From positions 1 through 20,389 of IMG/VR virus record IMGVR_UViG_3300009183_002905: 20,389 nt of DNA, one strand, 5' to 3'. The position numbers and the translations under genes were made by a program. The notes under the pieces are model-generated. The model was not told the origin of the DNA. It ran no database searches and worked only from the letters and a program-made list of their open reading frames with translations. The DNA comes from a virus. Below, in pieces: positions 12,638 through 19,746 of the stretch (position 1 is its first letter; each line of letters starts with the position of its first letter).

Positions 12638-14730
12638 TAATTAAACGTAAGCAAATCATCTAAACCGTCAATGCCAGACGTTGCACTTAAAATTTTCATT
12701 GAACCTTGCAAGTACGATTTTTGGGTATTGATTGCAATTTGTTTTGGACTCAAAATTGCTTTTCCATCTGCGTCATATAACTTTCCGTTTTTTAATTCAA
12801 CTGCTTGTGGCGGCCAGTTAGATTTATCTACTTCAGGAGCAGCTGCTTTGCCATCGGTAGTAGCAACTACTTTGTTGGCGGCGTCATACAGTTTTCCGTT
12901 TTCTAGTTTAACGGCTGTTGGAGGCCAATTAGTTTTGCCAACACTTGGCGGTTTACCGTCTGACGTAACGCTAGACGATATGTCGGGGTTAGCCATAAGA
13001 TCGGAAATGTTTTTTGTAGTCTGCTGAAATATCTCACTAGATGACTGCGATGCTTGCATCTGAGTTTTGTAAGCAGCTTCTAGTTTTGCTAAATCTTTGC
13101 GTGTTGTTGCGTCAATGTTTTGCAACTCAATCTTTGTTTCAGAGTCGGCATTAGCAAGAGCAATCTTCATAGATTGATCAAGCATTGTCGCTACGTTAGC
13201 ATTGACGTTTTTAGCAAAGTCGCTGGCAGACATGTTTCTAGCATTAGCTTTGAAAGCTGCTGCTGTATTGTTTGCAGCAGCGTTAGCTAATGCAGCTGCA
13301 TTCTCTGCGCTTGCACCAAACTTTGCAGCTTCATTGAGCGCAGCTTGGTTAGCTGCAGCAGCAACGTTCTCGGCGGTTGCATTGAACTTCTTAGCTTCGT
13401 TATCGGCTGCTTGGTTAGCAGCGTTGATAACGTTCTGTGCATTGGCACCAAACTTAGCAGCTTCAGCTTGAAGAGCTTGGTTAGCTGCAGCAGCTGTGTT
13501 CTCAGCACTAGCGTTGAAACTAAGAGACGCGTTTGTTGAAGCAGCATTAGCTAATGCGGCTGCGTTCTCTGCGCTTGCGCCAAATCTTGCAGCCTCATTA
13601 ATAGCAGCTTGGTTAGCAGCCGCAGCGACGTTCTCAGCGGTTGCTCCAAACTTCGCGGCTTCGTTCTGAGCGGCTTGGTTAGCAGCGTTAATAACGTTTT
13701 GTGCATTAGCGCCAAACTTAGCAGCTTCCGCTTGAAGAGTTTGATTAGCTGCGGCTGCATCATTTGTAGCAGCCGCTGTAAATTTAGCAGCTTCATTTTG
13801 TGAAGCAGCATTAGCCAGTGCAGCTGTATTTTCTGCATTTGCTCCAAATCGTGCGGCTTCATTTGTAGCAGCTTGGTTAGCCGCCGCAGCAACGTTTTCA
13901 GCAGTTGCACCAAATTTAGCAGCTTCGTTCTGAGCGGCTTGGTTAGCGGCGTTAATAACGTTCTGTGCATTAGCGCCAAATTGTCTTGCGGCATTAGTTT
14001 GAGCGGCATTAAATGTAGCCAACGTATTCGCAGTGTCAGCTTTGTATTTAGCTGCCGAAGCATAAGTCGCCGCATCAGTTGTAGCGATAGGCAAAGCTTG
14101 TTTAATTACAGCTTCTTGGGCAGCGCCAAAAGCCATACTGGAATTAATCAAACCTCGACGATTCATTAGAGCTTGTGATTCCGCTCTAGCTCGTTGCATC
14201 AAAGGCGAATCAGCTGCAATAATATTACTTACTTGGCCTTGGACCGTTTGATTTTTATCAACGTCCCAATTAGTACCCGTAGCTTGTGAGGCGTCATATG
14301 TTGTGGCAGGCCCTGCTAACGTTGCGTTATATCCGGTTGCAGTTTGTGAAGCAGCGTCATAGCCTTGCGCGCCTGCTTGTGCGGCTTCATATCCAGTAGC
14401 TGCCCTCGTAGGTGCAGTGTATGTTGCGGCATTCCCAATTAATCCGGCACTGTAACCAGTGGCATTTTGTGAAGCAGCGTTATAACCTTGAGCGCCAGCT
14501 TGCGCGGCATCGTACCCAGTTGCATTTTGTGTAGGGGCTGTATAGGTTGCTGCTGTTGCGTTTTGAGTTGCGTTGTACCCGGCTGCGTTTTGAGAAGCGG
14601 CATTATATCCAGCTGCTTGAGCGTCGGTGGTTTCATAACCCTCAGTCGTAGCTAACGCGCTATTAGCCAGCGCGGCGTCTCTTATTTCTTGGTCGGTTTT
14701 GAGTGCATTAGGATTAGCTGCTGTAGCCAT
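12637..14730 (-). CDS. Long Ala/Asn-rich repeat virion protein (697 aa)
   Basis: The chosen start is ATG 14730 with TGGAG 7 bases upstream; an upstream TTG at 14745 is open but lies at the edge of that site. Residues 61-142 hold two copies of a 41-residue Tyr/Ala/Gly repeat. Residues ~158-215 form a non-repetitive block (QGQVSNIIAADSPLMQ, NRRGLINSSMAFGAAQ) that I recall from other phage virion proteins. Residues 248-511 are twelve 22-residue helical units grouped as three 88-residue super-repeats. Two NWPP-containing 37-residue units begin at ~600 and ~637. The protein has no Cys and few large hydrophobics. It is the first gene after the terminator and probably heads the internal-core operon. 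A tail-tip, core or ejection-tube role is possible. Function is unknown. Confidence 0.85.
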   Translation of the reverse strand: MATAANPNALKTDQEIRDAALANSALATTEGYETTDAQAAGYNAASQNAAGYNATQNATAATYTAPTQNATGYDAAQAGAQGYNAASQNATGYSAGLIGNAATYTAPTRAATGYEAAQAGAQGYDAASQTATGYNATLAGPATTYDASQATGTNWDVDKNQTVQGQVSNIIAADSPLMQRARAESQALMNRRGLINSSMAFGAAQEAVIKQALPIATTDAATYASAAKYKADTANTLATFNAAQTNAARQFGANAQNVINAANQAAQNEAAKFGATAENVAAAANQAATNEAARFGANAENTAALANAASQNEAAKFTAAATNDAAAANQTLQAEAAKFGANAQNVINAANQAAQNEAAKFGATAENVAAAANQAAINEAARFGASAENAAALANAASTNASLSFNASAENTAAAANQALQAEAAKFGANAQNVINAANQAADNEAKKFNATAENVAAAANQAALNEAAKFGASAENAAALANAAANNTAAAFKANARNMSASDFAKNVNANVATMLDQSMKIALANADSETKIELQNIDATTRKDLAKLEAAYKTQMQASQSSSEIFQQTTKNISDLMANPDISSSVTSDGKPPSVGKTNWPPTAVKLENGKLYDAANKVVATTDGKAAAPEVDKSNWPPQAVELKNGKLYDADGKAILSPKQIAINTQKSYLQGSMKILSATSGIDGLDDLLTFN
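13198..13989 (-). repeat. 66-bp repeats in three 264-bp super-repeats
   Basis: Twelve 66-bp units encode 22-residue helical modules such as AAKFGANAQNVINAANQA. The units are of four kinds in fixed order, so similarity peaks every 264 bp: the VINAANQAA unit recurs at about 13919, 13655 and 13391. The last unit (13198-13263) is diverged. Twenty-two residues equal two 11-residue hendecads. The order suggests that an ancestral four-unit block was duplicated twice, in frame. Confidence 0.9.
14305..14550 (-). repeat. Two 123-bp repeats encoding a 41-residue Tyr/Ala/Gly unit
   Basis: Unit 1 is 14428-14550 and unit 2 is 14305-14427. Each encodes ATYTAPT...ATGY.AAQAGAQGY.AASQ.ATGY. Shorter, partly matching pieces (AAGYNAASQ) lie just upstream at residues ~41-60. 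Spacing between the matching ATYTAPT codons is exactly 123 bases. Confidence 0.85.
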
Positions 14731-14737
14731 AGAATAA

Positions 14738-14742
14738 CTCCA
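14738..14742 (-). promoter_or_regulatory. Ribosome binding site deciding the 14730 start
   Basis: The minus strand reads TGGAG, 7 bases before ATG 14730. It overlaps the first codons that a TTG start at 14745 would use, which argues for the 697-residue product. Confidence 0.65.
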
Positions 14743-14750
14743 CAAAAATA

Positions 14751-14776
14751 AAAAGCCGCTTTAATAAGCGGCTTTT
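14751..14776 (-). terminator. Rho-independent terminator after the lysis cassette
   Basis: A perfect 11-bp inverted repeat (14751-14761 with 14766-14776; GC core AGCCGCTT/AAGCGGCT) encloses a TAAT loop. On the minus strand the stem runs into a T-rich tract (TTTTTATTTTT, counting the end of the stem), as expected for termination after the lysozyme gene. The plus strand also has a T run, so it could work both ways. It lies 21 bases before the start of the 697-residue gene, in the only non-coding gap longer than 20 bases (14731-14845). Confidence 0.85.
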
Positions 14777-14801
14777 TTTAGGGCGCAGGCCCTCTTCGAA
14801 A

Positions 14802-14830
14802 ATTCTACCATTAACATTTTGATTCTACAA
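14802..14830 (-). promoter_or_regulatory. Weak sigma70-like promoter candidate before the terminator
   Basis: On the minus strand TTGTAG (14830-14825) is followed after 17 bases by TAGAAT (14807-14802), five of six matches to the -10 consensus but only three of six to the -35. A transcript from here would meet the hairpin at 14776-14751 before reaching the 697-residue gene, so it would act like an attenuated leader. AT-rich sequence often yields such matches by chance. Confidence 0.25.
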
Positions 14831-14845
14831 TATGTTGTTACGGTA

Positions 14846-15322
14846 TTAACTAAGATATATTGCGCGTTCGTCTTTGCGGCGGTTTTCAAGTCCTTTTAAA
14901 ACTTTTCCGCCTGCTTTGCAATACTTTAGAAGTTCGTCGGCAGCGCCATCATAATCGCCCCGGTTATGCTTCTGGCGCAAAGTGCTGCGTTGCAGTGTCC
15001 CTAATCCTACGTTAAAGCTAAAACTGACCAGACTGTCCAGCCAGCTTTGCTTACTGCCAGCAGTAGGACAATATTTAAGAACCCCTCGTTCAAACCTTTC
15101 AAGGTCTTTTGCAAGTATGGCATCGACTTCTTCCATTGTAAACACGCGGTTCCAACCTTCTGGGCAAGGCAAACTTAGCCTGTCTTCAAACGGCACTTTT
15201 GCGTGATTCGCTTCGATTACATGTCCAACGCCGATTGTCCAAAGTCGGGCGGGGCACCGGTAAGGTTTATTCCTTACTCCCTCATGGTGCTTAATTATGT
15301 CTAGTGCTTTTTTGCTAATCAT
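14846..15322 (-). CDS. Endolysin, glycoside hydrolase family 24 lysozyme
   Basis: The 158-residue length and motifs fit phage lysozymes of the T4/P22 type, which cleave the MurNAc-GlcNAc bond of peptidoglycan. The catalytic Glu is E14 in HHEGVRNKPY, and T29 lies in LWTIGVGH at the usual +15 position. The usual Asp at +9 is replaced by C23, giving an E-C-T triad. Such E-C-T enzymes occur naturally and the T4 D20C mutant is known to be active, so it is probably functional. The C-terminal SWLDSLVSFSFNVG and LENRRKDE segments are typical of the family. There is no signal peptide or signal-anchor segment at the N terminus, so export should need the neighbouring holin. The start overlaps the holin stop by four bases (ATGA), and a terminator follows 70 bases after its stop. 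Confidence 0.95.
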   Translation of the reverse strand: MISKKALDIIKHHEGVRNKPYRCPARLWTIGVGHVIEANHAKVPFEDRLSLPCPEGWNRVFTMEEVDAILAKDLERFERGVLKYCPTAGSKQSWLDSLVSFSFNVGLGTLQRSTLRQKHNRGDYDGAADELLKYCKAGGKVLKGLENRRKDERAIYLS

Positions 15323-15834
15323 TTGCCAAACGCCCTACCGCCAAAATGGAAAGCTATGATGCTTGCAAACAAAGCTTGAGTTTCGTTATCCCATAGCTGG
15401 TCAGCTAACTGAACAAAATCAACGCCGCTCGTTAAGCCTTTGTAAGCTAGTGTAGCGTCTATAGCCACAAGCAGGAAAAAGAACCCGTAAGTTATTACCG
15501 GCCTAACACTAGCGCGGAGGTCTTTCATCCACTGCGACGTACCTTCGTTTAGGCTAGTGTCGTGGGCATAGATTGCATTCATCTCCGCTTTTTGTGCGTC
15601 GATTAGCGAGACTTTCTCCGCAGATTGTGTCTGAGTTCTAATCTCGTCTAGTTTAATTTCTTCTATGTGTTGTTGCGCAACATACCCTGCGGCGGCTAAT
15701 TGCAGTTCCCGTTCGGTCTGCATTTGAGCTAGTTTTAGTTCGTGTCCTTTGTCGGCCTTGTCTTGGAAGAAATCCAAAATTTTGGGTAGTCCGCCCATTA
15801 GAAACGATACCAATGTTGAAAAGATAGTAAGCAT
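15319..15834 (-). CDS. Three-span holin-like protein (GTA-holin type)
   Basis: The 171-residue protein has an N-terminal hydrophobic segment (LTIFSTLVSFLMGGLPKIL, residues 2-20), a long charged helical middle, and two C-terminal hydrophobic segments (VITYGFFFLLVAIDATLAY and ALFASIIAFHFGG). This layout fits the 3TM holin family found in gene transfer agents and many phages, where the protein forms holes in the inner membrane so the endolysin can escape. Its start overlaps the stop of the 97-residue gene (TAATG) and has a strong AGGGGG ribosome site. Its stop overlaps the lysozyme start. The direct pairing with the endolysin supports the call. Confidence 0.85.
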   Translation of the reverse strand: MLTIFSTLVSFLMGGLPKILDFFQDKADKGHELKLAQMQTERELQLAAAGYVAQQHIEEIKLDEIRTQTQSAEKVSLIDAQKAEMNAIYAHDTSLNEGTSQWMKDLRASVRPVITYGFFFLLVAIDATLAYKGLTSGVDFVQLADQLWDNETQALFASIIAFHFGGRAFGK

Positions 15835-16127
15835 TATTCCCCCTGCATTCCCATTAAAATTTTGGCGCGTAGTTCACGCATTTTCTTTACTTCTTCCATT
15901 GCTGCAATTGTTGCGTTGTTCATATCCATATACATGATCCCCATAATGGGAAGAGCGAGAATCAGCACAAAACACAAGACCACCACGGCGATGAGAAGTG
16001 ACCATGGTACGTCTGACTCGTTCTTATTAATATCATTAGCCATAGAAACCACAACGTTATGAATACCACCGCCACGATTGACGTTAACTGTTCCTTGATT
16101 TTTCTTTTTATATTTGCCCGTCGCCAT
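15834..16127 (-). CDS. Single-span membrane protein in lysis cassette (97 aa)
   Basis: The N-terminal ~40 residues are basic and polar (MATGKYKKKNQGTVNVNRGG), then one strong membrane helix covers ~residues 43-67 (WSLLIAVVVLCFVLILALPI), followed by a short charged helix (EEVKKMRELRAKIL). The topology is probably N-in. The first 166 bases overlap the 236-residue gene in another frame. An AGGA lies about 12 bases before ATG 16127; a later in-frame ATG at 16043 lacks a good site. Its stop is coupled to the holin start by TAATG. Sitting just before the holin, it may modulate lysis (antiholin or accessory holin). I see no lipobox and no long periplasmic coiled coil, so a classical spanin is not supported. 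Confidence 0.75.
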   Translation of the reverse strand: MATGKYKKKNQGTVNVNRGGGIHNVVVSMANDINKNESDVPWSLLIAVVVLCFVLILALPIMGIMYMDMNNATIAAMEEVKKMRELRAKILMGMQGE

Positions 16128-16672
16128 TTTGCAATCTGATCCTGCTTAAGTTCTTCAACATGTGCTGCCTCCTGCTCGGCAACAATACGCTCCCACATTG
16201 TCTCAAATTTACCCCAAAGTGACCCGAGTTCTGGGGGTGCCCTATAGACCATTGTTTCGCGTATTTCCACAAGCATTGCATCCAGTCTTGCCGTAATAAT
16301 TATGCGGCGTAAAGCGCGACGGCCAATTGATTCTTCGCCCTTATAAACCTTTTTGCCTGAAAGCTCTTCTTGCAATAACGCTTTACTTAACGCATCGTAC
16401 GCATCCATCAACGCGCCCAACTGATTGCCAATTTCGGTGTAGACGTCGTTTGGGTCTGCTTTTGCTATCTCCTGCACGCGCTGAACTTCAGCGTTGTACT
16501 GCATCTTTTGCGCGGGAGTTGGGTCTACTACTTTGTGAAACTGCGCCTTTAAATCATCTAATACTTCACGTACATCACCCGCTGCATTTTTAACGTCTTT
16601 GTAAAGCTGGCAGCCTTTTTTTACAGCAGCAACCGCCGCGTTGGCAGCGGCTAATAAAGTTAGCGGGTCCAC
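15962..16672 (-). CDS. Tail-anchored helical protein of unknown function in lysis cassette (236 aa)
   Basis: The start is GTG 16672, one base after the stop of the XhlA-like gene. Residues 1-195 are soluble and mostly helical, beginning MDPLTLLAAANAAVAAVKKG and containing charged helices (VHVEELKQDQ-like stretches near residue 175, then WRRANIKRKIKEQ). A strong membrane helix follows at ~197-217 (LTSIVAVVFITLWFLWLMILI), with a short hydrophilic tail. It looks like a C-tail-anchored inner-membrane protein. The last 55 codons overlap the start of the 97-residue gene in a different frame. I do not recognise a function. The context suggests a lysis accessory role. The tail after the membrane helix looks less conserved and may be constrained by the overlapping frame. 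Confidence 0.75.
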   Translation of the reverse strand: MDPLTLLAAANAAVAAVKKGCQLYKDVKNAAGDVREVLDDLKAQFHKVVDPTPAQKMQYNAEVQRVQEIAKADPNDVYTEIGNQLGALMDAYDALSKALLQEELSGKKVYKGEESIGRRALRRIIITARLDAMLVEIRETMVYRAPPELGSLWGKFETMWERIVAEQEAAHVEELKQDQIAKWRRANIKRKIKEQLTSIVAVVFITLWFLWLMILIRTSQTYHGHFSSPWWSCVLC

Positions 16673-16673
16673 C

Positions 16674-16868
16674 TCATCCGAAGAAACGTTTTACAAATTC
16701 AGCCGCTGCACCGGGGCCAAGCAAAACAAGAATCATTAACCCATACAAAAGATATTCAATTTTTTGCATGCGCGCTGATCCATTTTCCAGCTTATCTTTA
16801 ATATGGCCATAACGTTCAGTGCATATAGCTTCGTGAACTGCCAAACGTGTCTCCGTATCGTCTACCAT
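16674..16868 (-). CDS. xhlA-like: XhlA-like lysis membrane protein (64 aa)
   Basis: The short protein begins with an acidic or charged helix (ETRLAVHEAICTERYGHI), then a second polar helix, and ends with one membrane span at ~40-60 (LLYGLMILVLLGPGAAAEFV) and a basic tail KRFFG. The ETRLAVHEaICxERY start followed by a single C-terminal membrane helix is typical of the haemolysin XhlA family, which works with a holin and lysozyme in host lysis. An AGGCGG ribosome site precedes ATG 16868, 9 bases after the stop of the beta-solenoid gene. It is the first gene of the lysis cassette. The family call rests on motif and size. Confidence 0.75.
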   Translation of the reverse strand: MVDDTETRLAVHEAICTERYGHIKDKLENGSARMQKIEYLLYGLMILVLLGPGAAAEFVKRFFG

Positions 16869-16877
16869 TTTAACCGC

Positions 16878-19745
16878 CTAAAATAACATTAAAAAGTTTC
16901 CGCCGCCTGCAGAAAAAAGCCATCCACTATTATTTCCTGAGTCTACGTTTCCGTTAGTTGTATAAGCTCTCCAAGATGCCCCACCTGTAGCGGCGCTATC
17001 TTGAATATCTAAATAAGATACAGATACAATTCCTGACGAATCAGATAAAGTGTATTGGGTACCAGCTGACGAACTGCGCAAAGTAATTAAATTGCCGGCA
17101 GTTCCGGATAAAGAAAAACTAGTAAATGTATTTGTCGTGCCCGCAGTAAATGTAATTTGATTAGGCTGTACTGTGTTTGTAATATTGGTAAACGTATTAG
17201 AGCCGCTAATTGTCAACGTGCCGGCACCACCTTGGTTCAACGTGCAGTTGTATGTTGATCCACCACCAACAAAAGTTTTTGCAGTAGCAGCAGTCATTGA
17301 GATAGTGCCAGTACCTGTACCTGCTGTAGTCGTAAAATTAGTAGGAGCAGCATTATTAAATGCTGTTGCACTAGCAGCAGGACAAACTAATGTACCACCA
17401 TTAAATGTTATATTTTTTGTCCCTGATGCTGTTGCAAAGCTAGTTCCGACAGTACAAGTCTTTCCAGATAAATCTAGCGTCCCATTAGTCAACGTCATGG
17501 TTCTCGTAGAACCCATTGTAAAAGCATCTTGTAACTGCCATGCTCCGCCAATACCATCAAACGTAATTGGGAAATCAATTGTTTGAGCATTAGTAGTAAT
17601 AGTTTTAGTACCACTAGTAGCAAGAAATGACATAGCACTAGCTGAAGCAGTTAATGCCATTCCTGAAGAAAGTTTTAAATTTCCAAAAATACGTCCTGTG
17701 CTAGTAGCTTGCAAAACACCGGCAAATCCTGTGAAGTCTACATTTCTAGCAGAATTACTAAGAGAAGCCAAAAATGTTAAAGCATATGTTCCAGAAATAA
17801 AGTTATAACTAATTGAATTTGCTTCTGATAAAGAACCACCCAATACAGAAGTTGTTGATGAAGTATTATTATTTATTTCAACAAGCTGAGTTCCAGTAGT
17901 AGTTAAATTTGTTGAAGTTGATGTAGTCCAAACAGTACCAGTACCATTACAAGAAATTTTACCTGTGCCAAATGCAATAGTTCGTGTATTGCTATTAGCA
18001 GAATCAAACTTACCTATTGTTAATGTTAGATTATTTAAGTCAAGCGTTCCCTGATTTAACGTGAATATTTCCGTTACAGTAGAAAGCGTCATGTTGTTAG
18101 TGACAAGCTGAATGCCACCACTAGGAGCATCAATTGTTATTGACTGTGTAAAAGATATACCAGCAGAATTAAGTGTTTTTGTTGACCTGTTTGAAAATAC
18201 AAGCTCACCAGTTCCAGTAGTAGTTACACCAGAACCAAAACTAAAATTCCCATAAAAATAAGGGATTGTTAAACCAATTGCAAACGTCATCGCATTAGTG
18301 CGAGTTGACATATCTACACCTGATATATTTATATAGTTAGGTATAGTAATAGTTGCACTTGTATTTAAACCTGTGTTCTCAATAATCGCAGTATCTTGTG
18401 GCAATGGGTAATTAGTAGTAGCTACACCACCACCTGAGCTAGTAGCCCATCCGTTAGCATTCCAGTTACCACCAGCAGCCAAATTCCAATAAACCGTTTT
18501 ACCAGCACCAAAAGTAATATTGCTATTTCCACCACAATCCCCAAGACGAGTACCAGATAACGTACCTGCCGCACCAGCAATAGTAATGTCACTAAAGTCT
18601 ACATCGCTCATAGCTGCAATAGCAGCACAAGTAAGTGTTACTGGAGTTCCAAATAATACAGCAACAGTAGATTGAGAACGAAGCCATAATCTCTGATTAC
18701 CATTAGCACCAGTAACTGTTAATGTGCCGTTAATAGTTTGATTATTGACAAAACCAAACGCATTGCAAGCAGCAGCAGCAGGAGTAGAAATAGTTAGATT
18801 ATTAAACGTATTTGTTCCGCTTATATATCTATCAGAATTTGTCGTTCCTGTTCCTGTAAAAGAAACATTGTAATAAGTTCTGTTTCCTCCAGAAAAACCA
18901 GCTGCTAAACTATTAGAAGAAAATACTATGGTTGATGTTCCTGTATTAAGAGTTAAACTAGCACTTATATCCCATGTTGCTGATGCACTGCTACTCATAG
19001 TAAATGTTGATCCGTTAAGCGTTAATGTCCTAGTATTAGCGTTATTAGAACCAAATGTGCCAGTAGTAATAGCGTAATTACTTCCTGACGTATTAAGTGT
19101 TCCATTAGTTAAAGTTATTCCATTAGAGCCAACACTCAGAGCAGAACCTAACGTCCATCCACCACCAACACCATTGAAAACAATATCCTGACCAAATGCA
19201 ACACCATTGGTAGTTACAGTTTTACCAGTAGTTGTAGCGTCAAATGTTGTCGTACCTGTATAAGTACGAGTAAAGTTAGTTGCTTGGAAAGTTAAACTTC
19301 CGCTAACAGTCAAGCCAATAGACGTACCGGCTAACGTCATAGTTCCATCTAAACCAGACGCAGTAAAGTCGTTACAGAGACGAGGCGTATTTGCCATCGT
19401 AACGGTAAAGTTGGTTGTGCCGCTATTTGAGTTCGCATCAAAAAATACGCTATCAGCAGCAGTAGGAACAGATGCACCAGCAGTAGCAGCACTCATAGCT
19501 TGAGAAGCAAAAGTTCCGCCAACAGAAACCGTCCATTGACCTCCGCCAAGATTGGCGGTAATGGTTCCTAAATTTGTGTGGTTGTTTGACCAGACGGTAT
19601 CACCAATAACTACCGTTCCAGCAGTTACTGTTAGTGTTGTGCTGGCGCAACTTGCTGTAATTGACTTGCCAGTAGCAGTAGACCAGTTAGTTGTGCTTGT
19701 TGAGTTCCACGCACCTGTTCCACCTACCCAATAACGGTCTGCCAT
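16878..19745 (-). CDS. Large Gly/Ser/Thr/Asn-rich beta-solenoid-like tail or surface protein (955 aa)
   Basis: The N terminus (MADRYWVGGTGAWNSTSTTN, then VPTAADSVFFDANS) is a motif I know from phage tail-region proteins. The rest consists of short beta-strand-like repeats such as TLTNGTLNTSG, ITTGTFGSNN and TLNGSTFTMSS, which suggests a beta-helix or beta-solenoid. A second copy of the N-terminal pattern begins near residue 415 (GGNWNANGWATSSGGG, then PLPQDTAIIEN), so the protein seems to contain two solenoid halves. It ends with a hydrophobic WLFSAGGGNFLMLF. It follows a fibre-like gene and a 54-residue gene, and a GAGG site in the end of the latter serves its start. It appears AT-richer than the giant polyvalent genes. 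A host-binding appendage is likely but inferred. Confidence 0.8.
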   Translation of the reverse strand: MADRYWVGGTGAWNSTSTTNWSTATGKSITASCASTTLTVTAGTVVIGDTVWSNNHTNLGTITANLGGGQWTVSVGGTFASQAMSAATAGASVPTAADSVFFDANSNSGTTNFTVTMANTPRLCNDFTASGLDGTMTLAGTSIGLTVSGSLTFQATNFTRTYTGTTTFDATTTGKTVTTNGVAFGQDIVFNGVGGGWTLGSALSVGSNGITLTNGTLNTSGSNYAITTGTFGSNNANTRTLTLNGSTFTMSSSASATWDISASLTLNTGTSTIVFSSNSLAAGFSGGNRTYYNVSFTGTGTTNSDRYISGTNTFNNLTISTPAAAACNAFGFVNNQTINGTLTVTGANGNQRLWLRSQSTVAVLFGTPVTLTCAAIAAMSDVDFSDITIAGAAGTLSGTRLGDCGGNSNITFGAGKTVYWNLAAGGNWNANGWATSSGGGVATTNYPLPQDTAIIENTGLNTSATITIPNYINISGVDMSTRTNAMTFAIGLTIPYFYGNFSFGSGVTTTGTGELVFSNRSTKTLNSAGISFTQSITIDAPSGGIQLVTNNMTLSTVTEIFTLNQGTLDLNNLTLTIGKFDSANSNTRTIAFGTGKISCNGTGTVWTTSTSTNLTTTGTQLVEINNNTSSTTSVLGGSLSEANSISYNFISGTYALTFLASLSNSARNVDFTGFAGVLQATSTGRIFGNLKLSSGMALTASASAMSFLATSGTKTITTNAQTIDFPITFDGIGGAWQLQDAFTMGSTRTMTLTNGTLDLSGKTCTVGTSFATASGTKNITFNGGTLVCPAASATAFNNAAPTNFTTTAGTGTGTISMTAATAKTFVGGGSTYNCTLNQGGAGTLTISGSNTFTNITNTVQPNQITFTAGTTNTFTSFSLSGTAGNLITLRSSSAGTQYTLSDSSGIVSVSYLDIQDSAATGGASWRAYTTNGNVDSGNNSGWLFSAGGGNFLMLF

Positions 19746-19746
19746 T

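Noticed and set aside
13198-13989. Regularly spaced repeats considered as a CRISPR array
   Set aside because: Repeats are contiguous, in frame, of 66/264 bp period and lack unique spacers; they encode protein.
13551-14075. 174-residue Leu/Lys/Arg-rich minus-strand frame within the repeat region
   Set aside because: It is a frame-shifted reading of the 66-bp repeats, so its length reflects repeat periodicity rather than coding.
14731-14745. TTG start at 14745 for the 697-residue protein
   Set aside because: The codons would overlap the TGGAG ribosome site that suits ATG 14730; the added residues add no recognisable feature.
14780-14793. Second small hairpin (AGGGC-GCAG-GCCCT)
   Set aside because: Only 5 bp with no T tract; could be chance or part of a leader, not supported as a terminator.
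15834-16672. Rz/Rz1-type spanin pair
   Set aside because: Overlapping membrane genes suggested it, but there is no lipobox, no N-terminal signal anchor with long periplasmic coiled coil, and the larger protein has its membrane helix at the C terminus.
17173-17586. 137-residue hydrophobic plus-strand frame (membrane-protein-like)
   Set aside because: Val/Pro-rich sequence arises from the antisense of Thr/Asn/Gly-rich codons in the 955-residue gene; there is no independent evidence.
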